Assembly: GCA_900548145.1 (NCBI GenBank)
Contig: URJB01000001.1
Location: 62,001-126,000, forward strand
Source: an uncultured Eubacteriales bacterium
GTDB taxonomy: Bacteria; Bacillota; Clostridia; Christensenellales; Aristaeellaceae
Length of the DNA stretch: 64,000 nucleotides
Direction: 5' to 3'
In this document: in pieces, positions 17,856 through 26,836 of the stretch
Layout: each line of letters starts with the position of its first letter
Numbering within the stretch: the first letter of the stretch is position 1
Position numbers and translations under genes: made by a program
The notes under the pieces: generated by a model
What the model saw: only the letters and a program-made list of their open reading frames with translations
What the model was told of the DNA's origin: nothing
The model's database searches: none

Positions 17856-18821
17856 TTAAAGCAGCTCATCGATAAACCATTGCAGGGTCGCATCTCCGCT
17901 GCCCGGCAGGTTTTCGTGGCCGAAGTCCGGGTACAGGATGACTTCCTTGGGGGAAGTGATCTTGTTGAAGGCCGCAAATTGGGTGGACGGCGGGCAGATG
18001 GTGTCCATCAGGCCGGTGTACATATGTACCTTGCCGCGGATGCGATGAACCAGATGCTGAATGTCGATATACCCAAGCTTGGTGAAGGTCTCCTGCTCAT
18101 GGGCATGGGTGGGGTCGAAGTGGCGGAAGTACTCTTTCAGTTCAGCGTAGGCATCCTTGTCCAGATCCATTTCCCAGACGCGCTGATAGTCGCTCAGAAA
18201 CGGATAGCAGGGAGCGGCCAGCTGAATGTTGCTCAGAGAAGCACAGGCCAGCGTCAGACCGCCGCCCTGACTTCCGCCGTCCGCGGCCAGACGGCCTTCG
18301 TCGATCTCCGGGAAGGACGAAACGATGCGGGTCATCAACGCGGTGTCCAGAAAAATATCCCGGTACAGCAGCCGGTCGGGATCAGGATCGTCCAGACCGC
18401 GGATGATATGGCCGTGCAGCGTGTTCCCCTTGACAACGCCAACGTCTACGCTCTGTCCACCCTGACCGCGCACATCCAGCGCCGCCACGGCAAAGCCTGC
18501 ACTGGCCATCGCAAAATGATTGGTCCAGTCTCCCGCACGGCCCGAATAACCATGAAAACGCATGACTGCGGGCAAACGGCCCGAAAATTTCTTGGGTCGC
18601 ACATATTTAGCGTGGATTCGCGCGCCGTGCGCACCGGTGAAGGTCAGGTCAAAGCAGTCCAACGTGGGGTGGTGGAAGGCAGCGGGAGTCAGCTGCACCT
18701 GCGGGTCGATGGTTTCGATCTCGCGCAGACCACGCTCCCAGTATTCTTCAAAATCAACAGGCTTGGGATTGATGCCTTCGTATGTTTTCAGCTTCGAAAG
18801 GGGAAAATCAAAAACGCCCAT
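17856..18821 (-). CDS. Acetyl-xylan esterase / cephalosporin-C deacetylase family
   Basis: A 321-residue alpha/beta hydrolase of carbohydrate esterase family 7, which removes acetyl groups from xylo-oligosaccharides inside the cell. The catalytic triad can be placed at Ser184 (DGGSQGGG), Asp273 (GLMDTICPP) and His302 (DFGHE). RFHGYSGRAGDW supplies the oxyanion region and DVRGQGG is typical. It has no signal peptide. The start at 18821 has AAAGGAG nearby; an in-frame ATG at 18854 does not. Its 5' end lies 25 bases before the leftward methyltransferase gene, so both may share a transcript. Confidence 0.92.
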   Translation of the reverse strand: MGVFDFPLSKLKTYEGINPKPVDFEEYWERGLREIETIDPQVQLTPAAFHHPTLDCFDLTFTGAHGARIHAKYVRPKKFSGRLPAVMRFHGYSGRAGDWTNHFAMASAGFAVAALDVRGQGGQSVDVGVVKGNTLHGHIIRGLDDPDPDRLLYRDIFLDTALMTRIVSSFPEIDEGRLAADGGSQGGGLTLACASLSNIQLAAPCYPFLSDYQRVWEMDLDKDAYAELKEYFRHFDPTHAHEQETFTKLGYIDIQHLVHRIRGKVHMYTGLMDTICPPSTQFAAFNKITSPKEVILYPDFGHENLPGSGDATLQWFIDELL

Positions 18822-18983
18822 GAAAATCGCTCCTTTGGTGTGATGTGAAGTCATTATAGCACGGGCGTTTTATTTTGGAAAGTGTCCATTTATGCCTTTT
18901 GAAGACACTTTCGGATCATTTTCGACTTTCTCTATCTGGTTTGCAGGACAGGCAGCTTTTTTGAGAGAAAATGAAAAAATAAA

Positions 18984-19012
18984 TTGACACATACCCTGCG
19001 GGGGTATATAAT
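18984..19012 (+). promoter_or_regulatory. Consensus promoter of the copper operon
   Basis: TTGACA at 18984-18989, a 17-base spacer and TATAAT at 19007-19012. The spacer is almost entirely occupied by the first CsoR operator, so repressor binding should block RNA polymerase directly. Confidence 0.93.
18992..19006 (+). promoter_or_regulatory. CsoR operator 1
   Basis: TACCCTGCGGGGGTA is an inverted repeat of the form known for CsoR (TACCC-N4/5-GGGTA). It sits between -35 and -10. Confidence 0.9.
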
Positions 19013-19017
19013 CAAAA

Positions 19018-19032
19018 TACCCAGATGGGGTA
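19018..19032 (+). promoter_or_regulatory. CsoR operator 2
   Basis: TACCCAGATGGGGTA, a second copy 26 bases downstream of the first, lies about at the transcription start. Two tandem sites suggest cooperative or double occupancy. Confidence 0.88.
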
Positions 19033-19056
19033 TGCAAACCGAAAGAGGTGCTGTGC

Positions 19057-19365
19057 ATGGAACCTAAAAAGTGCTGCTGCTGTTCTCAGCGCAAAAAAGA
19101 GCGAACACCGGAGGAGTATACGAAGCTTATCCATCGGCTGAATCGAATCGAAGGGCAGATACGCGGGATTCGCGGGATGGTGGAAAACAACGCCTACTGC
19201 CCGGATATTCTGATGCAATCCGCTGCCGTGACGGCCGCTATGAATGCCTTCAACAAAGAGCTGCTGGCGAGCCACATCCGCACCTGCGTGGCGCAGGATA
19301 TTCGCGACGGTAAGGATGAAGTGATCGACGAACTGGTGGGAACGCTGCAAAAGCTGATGAAATAG
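19057..19365 (+). CDS. csoR: Copper-sensing repressor CsoR
   Basis: A 102-residue four-helix-bundle repressor that releases DNA when Cu(I) binds. The metal ligands Cys48, His73 and Cys77 (NAYCPDIL and SHIRTC) are all present, and HRLNRIEGQIRGIRGMVE is the family's conserved first helix. An unusual Cys4 run (KKCCCCSQ, residues 6-9) precedes the fold and could bind more copper. The ATG at 19057 is used; a GTG at 19048 is the alternative. The two matching operators upstream support autoregulation together with copA. Confidence 0.95.
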   Translation: MEPKKCCCCSQRKKERTPEEYTKLIHRLNRIEGQIRGIRGMVENNAYCPDILMQSAAVTAAMNAFNKELLASHIRTCVAQDIRDGKDEVIDELVGTLQKLMK

Positions 19366-19434
19366 GGCAGATGGGGGAATCGTGTACAGGACTCGGTTTT
19401 ATCGGCGGACAAGCCAACGAGGAGGCGTGAGACG

Positions 19435-21963
19435 ATGAAACAATACAACGTAACGGGTATGAGCTGCGCTGCCTGCAGTACCCGGGTGGAAAAGGCAGTA
19501 TCCAAGGTGCCGGGGGTGACGGAATGCTCCGTCAGCCTGCTGACCAATTCCATGGGAGTGGAGGGCACAGCAAGCCCCGAAGCCATAATCGCGGCTGTGG
19601 AGCAGGCAGGCTACGGCGCGTCGGAGAAGGGCGCGGGCAAGACTGCTCCCAGCCCTTCTGAAGCGGAAAAGCAGCTGGAAGATCATGAAACGCCGCTCTT
19701 GAAAAAGCGATTGATCTGGTCAGTTGGTTTTCTGCTGGTGCTGATGTACTTCTCTATGGGCCATATGATGTGGGGCTGGCCGCTGCCCGCCTTCTACAAT
19801 GACAATCATGTGGCCATGGGCCTGACTCAGATGCTTTTGACCATTATCATCATGGTCATCAACCAGAAATTCTTTATCAGCGGTTTCAAGAGCCTGTGGC
19901 ACCGTTCGCCTAACATGGATACGCTGGTGGCGCTGGGCGCGACGGCGGCGTTCGTTTACAGCACCTACGCTCTTTTCGCCATGACGGGCGCGCAGGTACG
20001 GGGCGATATGGACGCGGTCATGACCTACATGATGGATTTCTACTTTGAGTCCGCCGCCATGATCCTGACCCTGATCACCGTAGGCAAAACATTGGAAGCC
20101 CGTTCCAAGGGCAAAACCACAGACGCACTGAAAGGCCTGATGAAGCTGGCTCCCAAGACAGCCCATCTGCTTCGGGACGGAGTGGAAGTGACTGTCCCCG
20201 TGGAGCAGGTACAGAAGGACGACGTGTTTACGGTTCGTCCGGGCGAAAGCATTCCTGTGGACGGCGTGGTGCTGGAAGGAACCAGCGCGGTGAATGAAGC
20301 TGCGTTGACCGGCGAGGGTATCCCGACGGACAAAGGCCCCGGCGACAGCGTGTCCGCCGCCACGGTCAATCAGTCGGGCTTCCTGAAATGCCGCGCCACT
20401 AGGGTCGGCGAGGACACCACCCTTTCTCAGATCATTCAGATGGTATCGGATGCTGCGGCGACCAAAGCGCCCATCGCCAAGATCGCCGATAAGGTCTCGG
20501 GCATTTTCGTGCCGACGGTCATTACTATTGCCGTCATTACCACCATTGTCTGGCTGCTGCTTGGCAAAGAAGTGGGTTACGCGCTGGCGCGGGGCATTTC
20601 CGTGCTGGTCATCAGCTGCCCCTGCGCACTGGGTCTGGCTACGCCTGTAGCGATCATGGTGGGCAGCGGCTTGGGCGCCAAGAACGGCATTCTGTTCAAA
20701 ACCGCCGCTTCGCTGGAAGAAACGGGACGCATTCAGATCGTGGCGCTGGATAAGACCGGCACCATCACCTCCGGCGAACCGCGTGTGACCGATATTTTGC
20801 CGGAAAGTGGCATAACGGAACGGGAACTGCTGGAAAACGCCCTTGCGCTGGAAGCAAAGAGCGAGCATCCGCTGGCACGGGCCATTCTGGAACGGGCGCA
20901 GTCGGACGGAATGACTGCGGAAGAAGTCACGGAGTTTCAGGCGTTTCCCGGTAACGGCCTGACGGCGGTTCGGAACGGTCAGACCCTTTGCGGCGGCAAT
21001 GCACGCTTTATAGAGGGTCGTGCACACGTGTCGGATGAAATGAAGGGTCAGGCTGAAAAGCTGGCCGAAGCCGGCAAAACGCCGCTGTTTTTCAGCCGTG
21101 ACGGCAAGCTGCTGGGCGTGATCGCCGTAGCGGACGTAATCAAGGAAGATAGCCCCCGGGCTGTTCGGGAACTGCAGAATATGGGCCTGCACGTGGTCAT
21201 GCTTACCGGCGACAACGAACGCACAGCGAAGGCCATCGGCGCGCAGGCTGGCGTGGATCAGGTCATCGCGGGCGTTCTGCCGGAAGGCAAGGAAAGCGTC
21301 ATTCGTCAGCTGAAGGAGCAGGGCAAGGTCGCCATGGTGGGCGACGGTATCAACGATGCTCCCGCTCTGACCCGGGCGGATATCGGCATTGCCATCGGTG
21401 CGGGTACGGACGTAGCCATTGACGCGGCGGACGTGGTGTTGATGAAGAGCCGCCTGAGCGACGTGCCTGCCGCAGTCCGTTTGAGCCGGGCCACGCTGCG
21501 GAACATTCACGAGAATCTGTTCTGGGCCTTCTTCTACAACACCATTGGTATTCCGCTGGCGGCGGGGGTATTTATCCCGCTGGGCCTGACGCTGAACCCC
21601 ATGTTCGGTGCGGCGGCCATGAGCCTGTCCAGCTTCTGTGTGGTGTCCAACGCGCTGCGTCTGAACTGGTTCAAAGTTCATGACGCCAGCCGGGATCATA
21701 AAATCAAAACCCCGGAGCTGAAACAGCTCCCCAGTCAAAAGGAGGAACAAACCATGGAAAAGACGATGAAGATCACAGGAATGATGTGCGGCCACTGCGA
21801 AGCCACGGTTAAAAAGACGCTGGAAGCCCTGCCTAATGTGCAGGAAGCGCTGGTCAGTCACGAAAGCGGCACGGCGGTCGTCAAGCTGAGCGCTCCCGTG
21901 GAAGATAGCGTACTCAAGACCGTGGTGGAAGAAAAGGGCTACACGGTCACGGAGATCTGCTGA
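19435..21963 (+). CDS. copA: Copper-exporting P1B-type ATPase CopA with fused C-terminal CopZ domain
   Basis: An 842-residue membrane pump that expels Cu(I) using ATP. The N-terminal metal-binding domain has GMSCAAC (Cys11, Cys14). Eight membrane helices carry the transport motif SCPCALGLATP near 392-402. The phosphorylation site DKTGT is near 439, and TGDN and GDGINDAPAL complete the ATPase. The normal end, SLSSFCVVSNALRLNWFK, is followed by a linker and a second metal-binding domain (GMMCGHC) that looks like a complete 69-residue CopZ. The linker codes over a strong internal ribosome binding site (see the copZ entry). GAGGCG lies upstream of the start. Confidence 0.95.
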   Translation: MKQYNVTGMSCAACSTRVEKAVSKVPGVTECSVSLLTNSMGVEGTASPEAIIAAVEQAGYGASEKGAGKTAPSPSEAEKQLEDHETPLLKKRLIWSVGFLLVLMYFSMGHMMWGWPLPAFYNDNHVAMGLTQMLLTIIIMVINQKFFISGFKSLWHRSPNMDTLVALGATAAFVYSTYALFAMTGAQVRGDMDAVMTYMMDFYFESAAMILTLITVGKTLEARSKGKTTDALKGLMKLAPKTAHLLRDGVEVTVPVEQVQKDDVFTVRPGESIPVDGVVLEGTSAVNEAALTGEGIPTDKGPGDSVSAATVNQSGFLKCRATRVGEDTTLSQIIQMVSDAAATKAPIAKIADKVSGIFVPTVITIAVITTIVWLLLGKEVGYALARGISVLVISCPCALGLATPVAIMVGSGLGAKNGILFKTAASLEETGRIQIVALDKTGTITSGEPRVTDILPESGITERELLENALALEAKSEHPLARAILERAQSDGMTAEEVTEFQAFPGNGLTAVRNGQTLCGGNARFIEGRAHVSDEMKGQAEKLAEAGKTPLFFSRDGKLLGVIAVADVIKEDSPRAVRELQNMGLHVVMLTGDNERTAKAIGAQAGVDQVIAGVLPEGKESVIRQLKEQGKVAMVGDGINDAPALTRADIGIAIGAGTDVAIDAADVVLMKSRLSDVPAAVRLSRATLRNIHENLFWAFFYNTIGIPLAAGVFIPLGLTLNPMFGAAAMSLSSFCVVSNALRLNWFKVHDASRDHKIKTPELKQLPSQKEEQTMEKTMKITGMMCGHCEATVKKTLEALPNVQEALVSHESGTAVVKLSAPVEDSVLKTVVEEKGYTVTEIC
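21754..21963 (+). CDS. copZ: Possible independently translated copper chaperone CopZ, in frame inside copA
   Basis: AAAAGGAGG at 21737-21745 lies 8 bases before an in-frame ATG at 21754. From there to the common stop is a complete 69-residue copper chaperone: MEKTMKITGMMCGHCEATVK with the MxCxxC site, then the usual beta-alpha-beta-beta-alpha-beta length. The same mRNA may therefore give both the CopA-CopZ fusion and free CopZ. Domain identity is clear; separate translation is inferred from the site alone. Confidence 0.6.
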   Translation: MEKTMKITGMMCGHCEATVKKTLEALPNVQEALVSHESGTAVVKLSAPVEDSVLKTVVEEKGYTVTEIC

Positions 21964-21971
21964 AAATACGC

Positions 21972-22004
21972 CCCCGGCTTTTTCTAAAAGCCGGGGTTCT
22001 CTTT
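21972..22004 (+). terminator. Terminator of the copper operon
   Basis: CCCCGGCTTTT and AAAAGCCGGGG form a perfect 11-bp stem with a 3-base loop, followed by TTCTCTTT. Confidence 0.85.
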
Positions 22005-22027
22005 GCCGGAATTACAGCGGCTAAGCT

Positions 22028-22056
22028 TTGACTTCCCCCAAAAAATATGCTATGAT
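22028..22056 (+). promoter_or_regulatory. Promoter of the FAD protein gene
   Basis: TTGACT at 22028-22033, a 17-base spacer and TATGAT at 22051-22056. Confidence 0.82.
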
Positions 22057-22132
22057 AAAAAAGTCAGCCGGTTCTCTTTACAGAAAATCGGCTCTCTTTT
22101 TGCGCCCGGGAAATGAAGGAGGAAGAACGATC

Positions 22133-23503
22133 ATGTATGACGTGCTGATCATTGGGGCAGGCCCCGGAGGAATTTTTTCCGCTTATGAATTGATCCGGCA
22201 GAATCCGCAGCTCAAGGTGGGCGTATTCGAAGCGGGTCATGAGCTGAACAAACGCAAATGTCCCATTGACGGCAAGAAGTTTAAGACCTGTATCGGCTGC
22301 AAAAGTTGTTCCATTATGAGTGGCTTCGGCGGCGCAGGCGCTTTCTCCGACGGCAAATACAATATTACCAATGATTTCGGCGGTACACTGTACGAGTATA
22401 TCGGCAAAAAGAACGCGCTGGAACTGATGCGCTATGTGGATGACATCAATATGGCGTTCGGCGGCGAGGGCACCAAGCTGTACACTACGGCGGGCAGTCA
22501 CATCAAAAAAATGTGCCTGCAGAACGACCTCCATCTGTTGGACGCTTCCGTCCGCCATCTGGGAACAGATATCAACTATGTGGTGCTGGAAAATCTGTAT
22601 GCCTATCTGAAGGAGAAGGTGGACTTCTTCTTCGATACGCCCGTGGAAACGGTACGGGTGACGGAAGACGGTTACGAGCTGACCGCCCGGGGGCAGACTT
22701 TCTCCTGCAAGGACTGCGTGATCTCCGTAGGCCGCAGCGGCAGCAAATGGATGGAGAATATCTGCCGGGAACTGCAAATTCCTACCAAGAGCAATCGCGT
22801 GGACATCGGCGTTCGGGTGGAAATGCCCGCCGAAGTGTTTTCTCACCTGACGGACGAGCTTTATGAAAGCAAGATCGTATACCGTACCGAAAAATACGGC
22901 GATCTGGTGCGTACCTTCTGCATGAATCCCAAGGGCGCGGTGGTGAACGAAAACACCAACGGCATTATTACCGTTAATGGCCACAGCTACGAAGACCCGG
23001 CCCGCCAGACGGAAAATACCAATTTCGCGCTGCTGGTCTCCAAGCATTTTTCCGAGCCCTTTAAGGATTCCAACGGATACGGCGAGTCCATCGCACGCCT
23101 GAGCAACATGCTGGGCGGGGGAGTCATCGTGCAGCGCTTCGGCGATCTGATCCGCGGGCGGCGTTCCACCCCCAGTCGGATGGAGGACTCCTTCATTACG
23201 CCCACGCTGAACGCCACGCCCGGCGATTTGAGTCTGGTACTGCCCAAGCGCATTCTGGACGGCATTATTGAGATGATCTACGCGCTGGACAAGATTGCCC
23301 CCGGCACTGCCAATGACGACACGCTGCTTTACGGCGTAGAGGTGAAGTTCTACAACATGGAAGTCGAAGTGGACGAGCACCTGCAGGCCCGTTATCCCGG
23401 CCTGTATATCATCGGCGACGGCAGCGGCATCACGCACTCGTTGTCCCACGCCTCCGCCAGCGGCGTTCACGTGGCCCGGGAAATCGCGGGACGGCAGGAA
23501 TAA
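22133..23503 (+). CDS. FAD-dependent oxidoreductase-like protein (COG2509 type)
   Basis: A 456-residue flavoprotein. The dinucleotide-binding motif is VLIIGAGPGGIFSAYEL at the N-terminus. KCPIDGKKFKTCIGCKSC followed by MSGFGGAGAFSDGKYN is characteristic of the uncharacterised COG2509 dehydrogenases; the four cysteines could form a redox or metal site. The end YIIGDGSGITHSLSHASASG closes the FAD fold. The start at 22133 has AAGGAGGAA 9 bases before it and lies about 70 bases beyond the promoter, excluding upstream starts. The substrate is unknown. Confidence 0.88.
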   Translation: MYDVLIIGAGPGGIFSAYELIRQNPQLKVGVFEAGHELNKRKCPIDGKKFKTCIGCKSCSIMSGFGGAGAFSDGKYNITNDFGGTLYEYIGKKNALELMRYVDDINMAFGGEGTKLYTTAGSHIKKMCLQNDLHLLDASVRHLGTDINYVVLENLYAYLKEKVDFFFDTPVETVRVTEDGYELTARGQTFSCKDCVISVGRSGSKWMENICRELQIPTKSNRVDIGVRVEMPAEVFSHLTDELYESKIVYRTEKYGDLVRTFCMNPKGAVVNENTNGIITVNGHSYEDPARQTENTNFALLVSKHFSEPFKDSNGYGESIARLSNMLGGGVIVQRFGDLIRGRRSTPSRMEDSFITPTLNATPGDLSLVLPKRILDGIIEMIYALDKIAPGTANDDTLLYGVEVKFYNMEVEVDEHLQARYPGLYIIGDGSGITHSLSHASASGVHVAREIAGRQE

Positions 23504-23512
23504 GCGAATATC

Positions 23513-23550
23513 AAAAAACGACGCTGGACCCAAAATTCAGCGTCGTTTTT
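23513..23550 (+). terminator. Bidirectional terminator
   Basis: AAAAAACGACGCTG and CAGCGTCGTTTTT pair around an 11-base loop. A runs on one side and T runs on the other serve both converging genes. Confidence 0.9.
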
Positions 23551-23561
23551 CATAACCGCAT

Positions 23562-24290
23562 TTATCCGAAATAAACGCTTCCGGGAATTTCTTCATCGTT
23601 TCTCGAAAGCTTCCGTACCAGCAGGAAAGCCGTCAGGAACAGGGCGATCAGATACATCAGGAAGATCCAGCCGCCGGTTCGGCTCTCCATGGAGGCTGTG
23701 AAATCGTACAGGCCATGCATCAGAGCGGGAACGATCAGCGCCAGCCGACGATACTTCTTGGAGGTGGTCAGGTCGCACATGCCCTCGTACTTCTTGGCCG
23801 CACCATAAAACGCGCCCATGAATACGCCGAAGCAGGCGTGACCGGGAATCGCCGTCACGGCGCGGATCACCGCCACATCCAGCCCGTATGAGGTGACGTA
23901 GCTGATATTCTCCCAAAGAGCGAAGCCAAGCGACACAAAAGCCGCATACACCACGCCGTCAAAGGTGAAATTGAAGGCGGGGGTCATCCAGGTACGCTTT
24001 TTCAGCAGATAATACTTGGCGCCTTCTTCTGCAAACGCCACGATCACGAAATATTCGATCAGCTGATAAATAAGCGAATTTTCCGGCCAAACGCAGCCCA
24101 GCAGCCAGAAGCCGACTTTCTCTGCCACCAGGGCGATTGCCGTAGCCAGAATGCCGCAGAAGACCAGCGAAGTCAAAAGCTGCGGCGGCTCCTTTTCCCG
24201 GCGGTCGGCCCGGTAAATTTTGACCAGCAGAAAAATAGCGGGAATCACCGCCGCAGGAATCAAAACCCGGTGAAGATATAGCAGTACCAT
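23562..24290 (-). CDS. PrsW-family intramembrane metalloprotease
   Basis: A 242-residue protein with about seven hydrophobic segments. The PrsW signature glutamates occur in AFAEEGAKYYLLK (Glu88, Glu89), with FDGVVYAAFVSLGFALWEN and IPGHACFGVFMGAFYG supplying the other metal-site residues. In Bacillus, PrsW starts cleavage of an anti-sigma factor, but no sigma/anti-sigma pair lies nearby, so the substrate here is unknown. It is a single leftward gene with its own terminator. Confidence 0.9.
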   Translation of the reverse strand: MVLLYLHRVLIPAAVIPAIFLLVKIYRADRREKEPPQLLTSLVFCGILATAIALVAEKVGFWLLGCVWPENSLIYQLIEYFVIVAFAEEGAKYYLLKKRTWMTPAFNFTFDGVVYAAFVSLGFALWENISYVTSYGLDVAVIRAVTAIPGHACFGVFMGAFYGAAKKYEGMCDLTTSKKYRRLALIVPALMHGLYDFTASMESRTGGWIFLMYLIALFLTAFLLVRKLSRNDEEIPGSVYFG

Positions 24291-24418
24291 TTTATAGCCC
24301 CCTTTTGTGCCGGCACAGTCAAGCGTACACCAACGCAGTATTGATTATACGGCTTTTCATTCTTCTAAAAAATAGGCAGTTGCGTGTTTATGCCAAAAGT
24401 TTGGGCAGACTTGCTTTT

Positions 24419-24447
24419 TTGACCGTGGGCAAAAATTGTCCTAAAGA
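24419..24447 (+). promoter_or_regulatory. Possible promoter of the lipid kinase gene
   Basis: TTGACC at 24419-24424, a 17-base spacer and TAAAGA at 24442-24447. The -35 is good and the -10 weak. Confidence 0.5.
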
Positions 24448-24512
24448 TGGATAATAGAATCGTTCGCAGGGTCTTTGATCGGCCCGAGAAAAGACGGAAG
24501 GATGAACGGAAG

Positions 24513-25388
24513 ATGTACGTTCTCTATAATCCCATGGCGGGAAACGGTCACGGGGAAGAAAAGGCCCGGGAGATCGAGAAAAAGGTACAGGGACAAAAGA
24601 TCGAATATAGGGATGTTACCCGGATGGACGCGGCTGATTTTCTGGCTCGTCTGCCCATGGAGGAAACCGTGGTGCTGGCAGGCGGCGACGGGACGCTGAA
24701 TCATTTCATCAATCGCTATGGCAGCAGCGTGTTGAACCGCCCTCTATATTATTTTCCGGCGGGCTCCGGCAATGATTTTTGGAACGATGTTGGTCAAAAT
24801 TCCGTGGACGGAATGATCCTGCTCAACGATTATCTGAAAAATCTGCCGGTGGTGGAGGTTAAGGGCAAGAAAAGCAGGTTCCTTAATGGCATCGGCTACG
24901 GAATCGACGGTTACTGCTGCGAGCTGGGCGACCAAATGCGGATGCAGGGGAAAGAGAACGTCAATTATGCCTCCATTGCTATCAAGGGGCTGCTGTTCCA
25001 TTTTAAGCCTGCTTCGGCTATGGTGACGGTGGACGGCGTTTCTCATCGCTACCGCCACGTGTGGCTGGCCCCGACTATGAACGGCCGCTACTATGGCGGC
25101 GGCATGGAGGTGGCGCCTGAGCAGAACCGTCTGAATCAGAATGGAACCGTATCAGTGGTGGTGCTTCACTGCCCTTCCAAATTGAAAACGCTGATGGTTT
25201 TCCCAAGCATTTTCAAAGGCGAGCACGTGAAGCATACGGAGATGGTGGAGGTGCTTTCCGGCAAGGAGATCACCGTTGCCTTTGACCGCCCCACAGCATT
25301 GCAGATCGACGGTGAAACCGTTACCGGCGTGACGGAGTATGGCGTTATGGCGGATGCGGACAGCACCGACCAGTCCGTGGCTGTGTGA
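24513..25388 (+). CDS. Diacylglycerol/lipid kinase family protein
   Basis: A 291-residue protein of the DgkB/YegS fold, which phosphorylates diacylglycerol or a related lipid. It starts with the family's MYVLYNPMAGNG, has the nucleotide loop LAGGDGTLNHF, FPAGSGNDF, and NGIGYGIDG. The C-terminal beta domain ends in ALQIDGETV. I chose the ATG at 24513 because the family starts here, though the binding site (GGAAG, 2 bases away, or AAGGA further off) is poor. The next upstream ATG at 24447 would add 22 residues and overlaps the putative -10. Confidence 0.88.
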   Translation: MYVLYNPMAGNGHGEEKAREIEKKVQGQKIEYRDVTRMDAADFLARLPMEETVVLAGGDGTLNHFINRYGSSVLNRPLYYFPAGSGNDFWNDVGQNSVDGMILLNDYLKNLPVVEVKGKKSRFLNGIGYGIDGYCCELGDQMRMQGKENVNYASIAIKGLLFHFKPASAMVTVDGVSHRYRHVWLAPTMNGRYYGGGMEVAPEQNRLNQNGTVSVVVLHCPSKLKTLMVFPSIFKGEHVKHTEMVEVLSGKEITVAFDRPTALQIDGETVTGVTEYGVMADADSTDQSVAV

Positions 25389-25396
25389 AATAATCG

Positions 25397-25434
25397 AAAA
25401 CGCCTGCGGGTTTTGAAAGCCGCAGGCGTTTTTT
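25397..25434 (+). terminator. Bidirectional terminator
   Basis: AAAACGCCTGCGG and CCGCAGGCGTTTT form a perfect 13-bp stem with a 10-base loop and flanking A and T runs, between converging genes. Confidence 0.92.
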
Positions 25435-25453
25435 GCGTACAAGGAATCATCAA

Positions 25454-26692
25454 TCAGCAGTTCGGCTTTTCTGCCTTAAGTTTCTTTTGCAGCCAATCCT
25501 TGCCGTCCACAAAGCGGGACACGATGAAGGAGACCACATAGTCGCCGGCGGCGTTGACCATGGTGGCGGGCGGGTCGACCAGATTGCCGAGCGCAATGGC
25601 GATGGGGTAGGCGATCTCCATCTGGTTGGGGAAGAAAATGGTGCACAGCACCAGCTCGCCAACGCCGCCCCCGCCCGGAATGCCGCTCATGGCTACGGAC
25701 GAAAACACCGATACCACAATGGCCCCGATGGCATTCCAGCCGGTGAAGTCCATGCCGAAGATGCTGAACAGGAAGGCCACCTTCACAATGGCGGCCATGG
25801 CGGAGCCATCCATATGCATGGTAGCACCCATGGGGATTACAATGTCAGAGACATCCTTGGAAATGCCCGTTTCCTCAGCCACGTCCATATTGGTGGGAAT
25901 GGTAGCCACAGAGGAGCAGGTGCCGAAGGAGACCGCTGCAGGCCGGAACAGGTGCCGGAACATGACCTTCGCGCCGCCCTTGCCGCCGCCGAAACGGGAG
26001 TACACTGGGAAGGACGCAAACATATAGACGAAGCACATAATGTAGTACACCACCAGCGTCCGGGAATAGTCGCTGATGAGCTGCGGCCCATAAAATGCCA
26101 CCAGATAGGCGAAAAAACCGAAAAAGCCGATGGGCGCATAATAGGTGATGATCTTCACAGCCTTGAGCATACAGTCCGTCAGGCTGGACAGCAGCTTGGC
26201 CACCGGGGTATCCGCACCGCCAGCCCACTGCACGGCAAAGCCGAAGATGATCGCCGCCACGATCAGGGGCAGCATGGCCTTGCGGCTCCACAGCGCCGTA
26301 AAATCAGGCACCGTAAAGAAATTCACGATCATTTCCGCGGCGGATACGCTGCCGACCTCGCCTTCCGGCGGATCATACGCGCCCGTCACCAGCGGGATCA
26401 CCCGGCAAACGGCGTACATCACCACGGCTGCGATCGCAGCCGTCACCAGAAACGTCACAAGGGTAGCACCCATGATTTTTCCTGCACGGCGAATCCCCTT
26501 CATATTGGCGATGGCCGAGGCAATGGAGCAGAACACCATAGGTACCGCAACGCAGAACATCATATTGATGAAAACGGTTCCCAACGGTTCCAGACAGGTT
26601 GCTCCCGGCCAAACTGCTCCAACGGCGCAGCCCGCTACGATCGCGATCAGCATACTGAGAATGAACCAGTACTGTTTCAGAAATTTCTTCAT
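25454..26692 (-). CDS. Dicarboxylate/amino acid:cation symporter (DAACS family)
   Basis: A 412-residue transporter that takes up dicarboxylates or acidic or neutral amino acids with Na+ or H+. Multiple membrane helices start at FILSMLIAIVAGCAVGAVWP. The substrate region shows the helical-hairpin serine stretch FGTCSSVATIPTNMD, the GATMHMDGSA motif and SGIPGGGGVGELVL. The end (VDPPATMVNAAGD) carries the conserved Asp and Asn region. The start at 26692 follows GAAGGGGGT. The exact substrate cannot be read. Confidence 0.93.
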   Translation of the reverse strand: MKKFLKQYWFILSMLIAIVAGCAVGAVWPGATCLEPLGTVFINMMFCVAVPMVFCSIASAIANMKGIRRAGKIMGATLVTFLVTAAIAAVVMYAVCRVIPLVTGAYDPPEGEVGSVSAAEMIVNFFTVPDFTALWSRKAMLPLIVAAIIFGFAVQWAGGADTPVAKLLSSLTDCMLKAVKIITYYAPIGFFGFFAYLVAFYGPQLISDYSRTLVVYYIMCFVYMFASFPVYSRFGGGKGGAKVMFRHLFRPAAVSFGTCSSVATIPTNMDVAEETGISKDVSDIVIPMGATMHMDGSAMAAIVKVAFLFSIFGMDFTGWNAIGAIVVSVFSSVAMSGIPGGGGVGELVLCTIFFPNQMEIAYPIAIALGNLVDPPATMVNAAGDYVVSFIVSRFVDGKDWLQKKLKAEKPNC

Positions 26693-26836
26693 TGGCTTTA
26701 CCCCCTTCAAACCTGCTGCGGTATCGGGAAAACGAACTTCAAAAGTTCAACGGCGTTCATTATAGCGTATATTTCGGTTCGGTGACAAGCTATGACCATG
26801 AAAAGAACAAAAGAGAAGCAGCCTTTCAGGGCAAGC

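Noticed and set aside
16701..18848. 715-codon plus-strand frame across two leftward genes
   Set aside because: It runs antisense through a clear rRNA methyltransferase and an esterase, including the gap between them.
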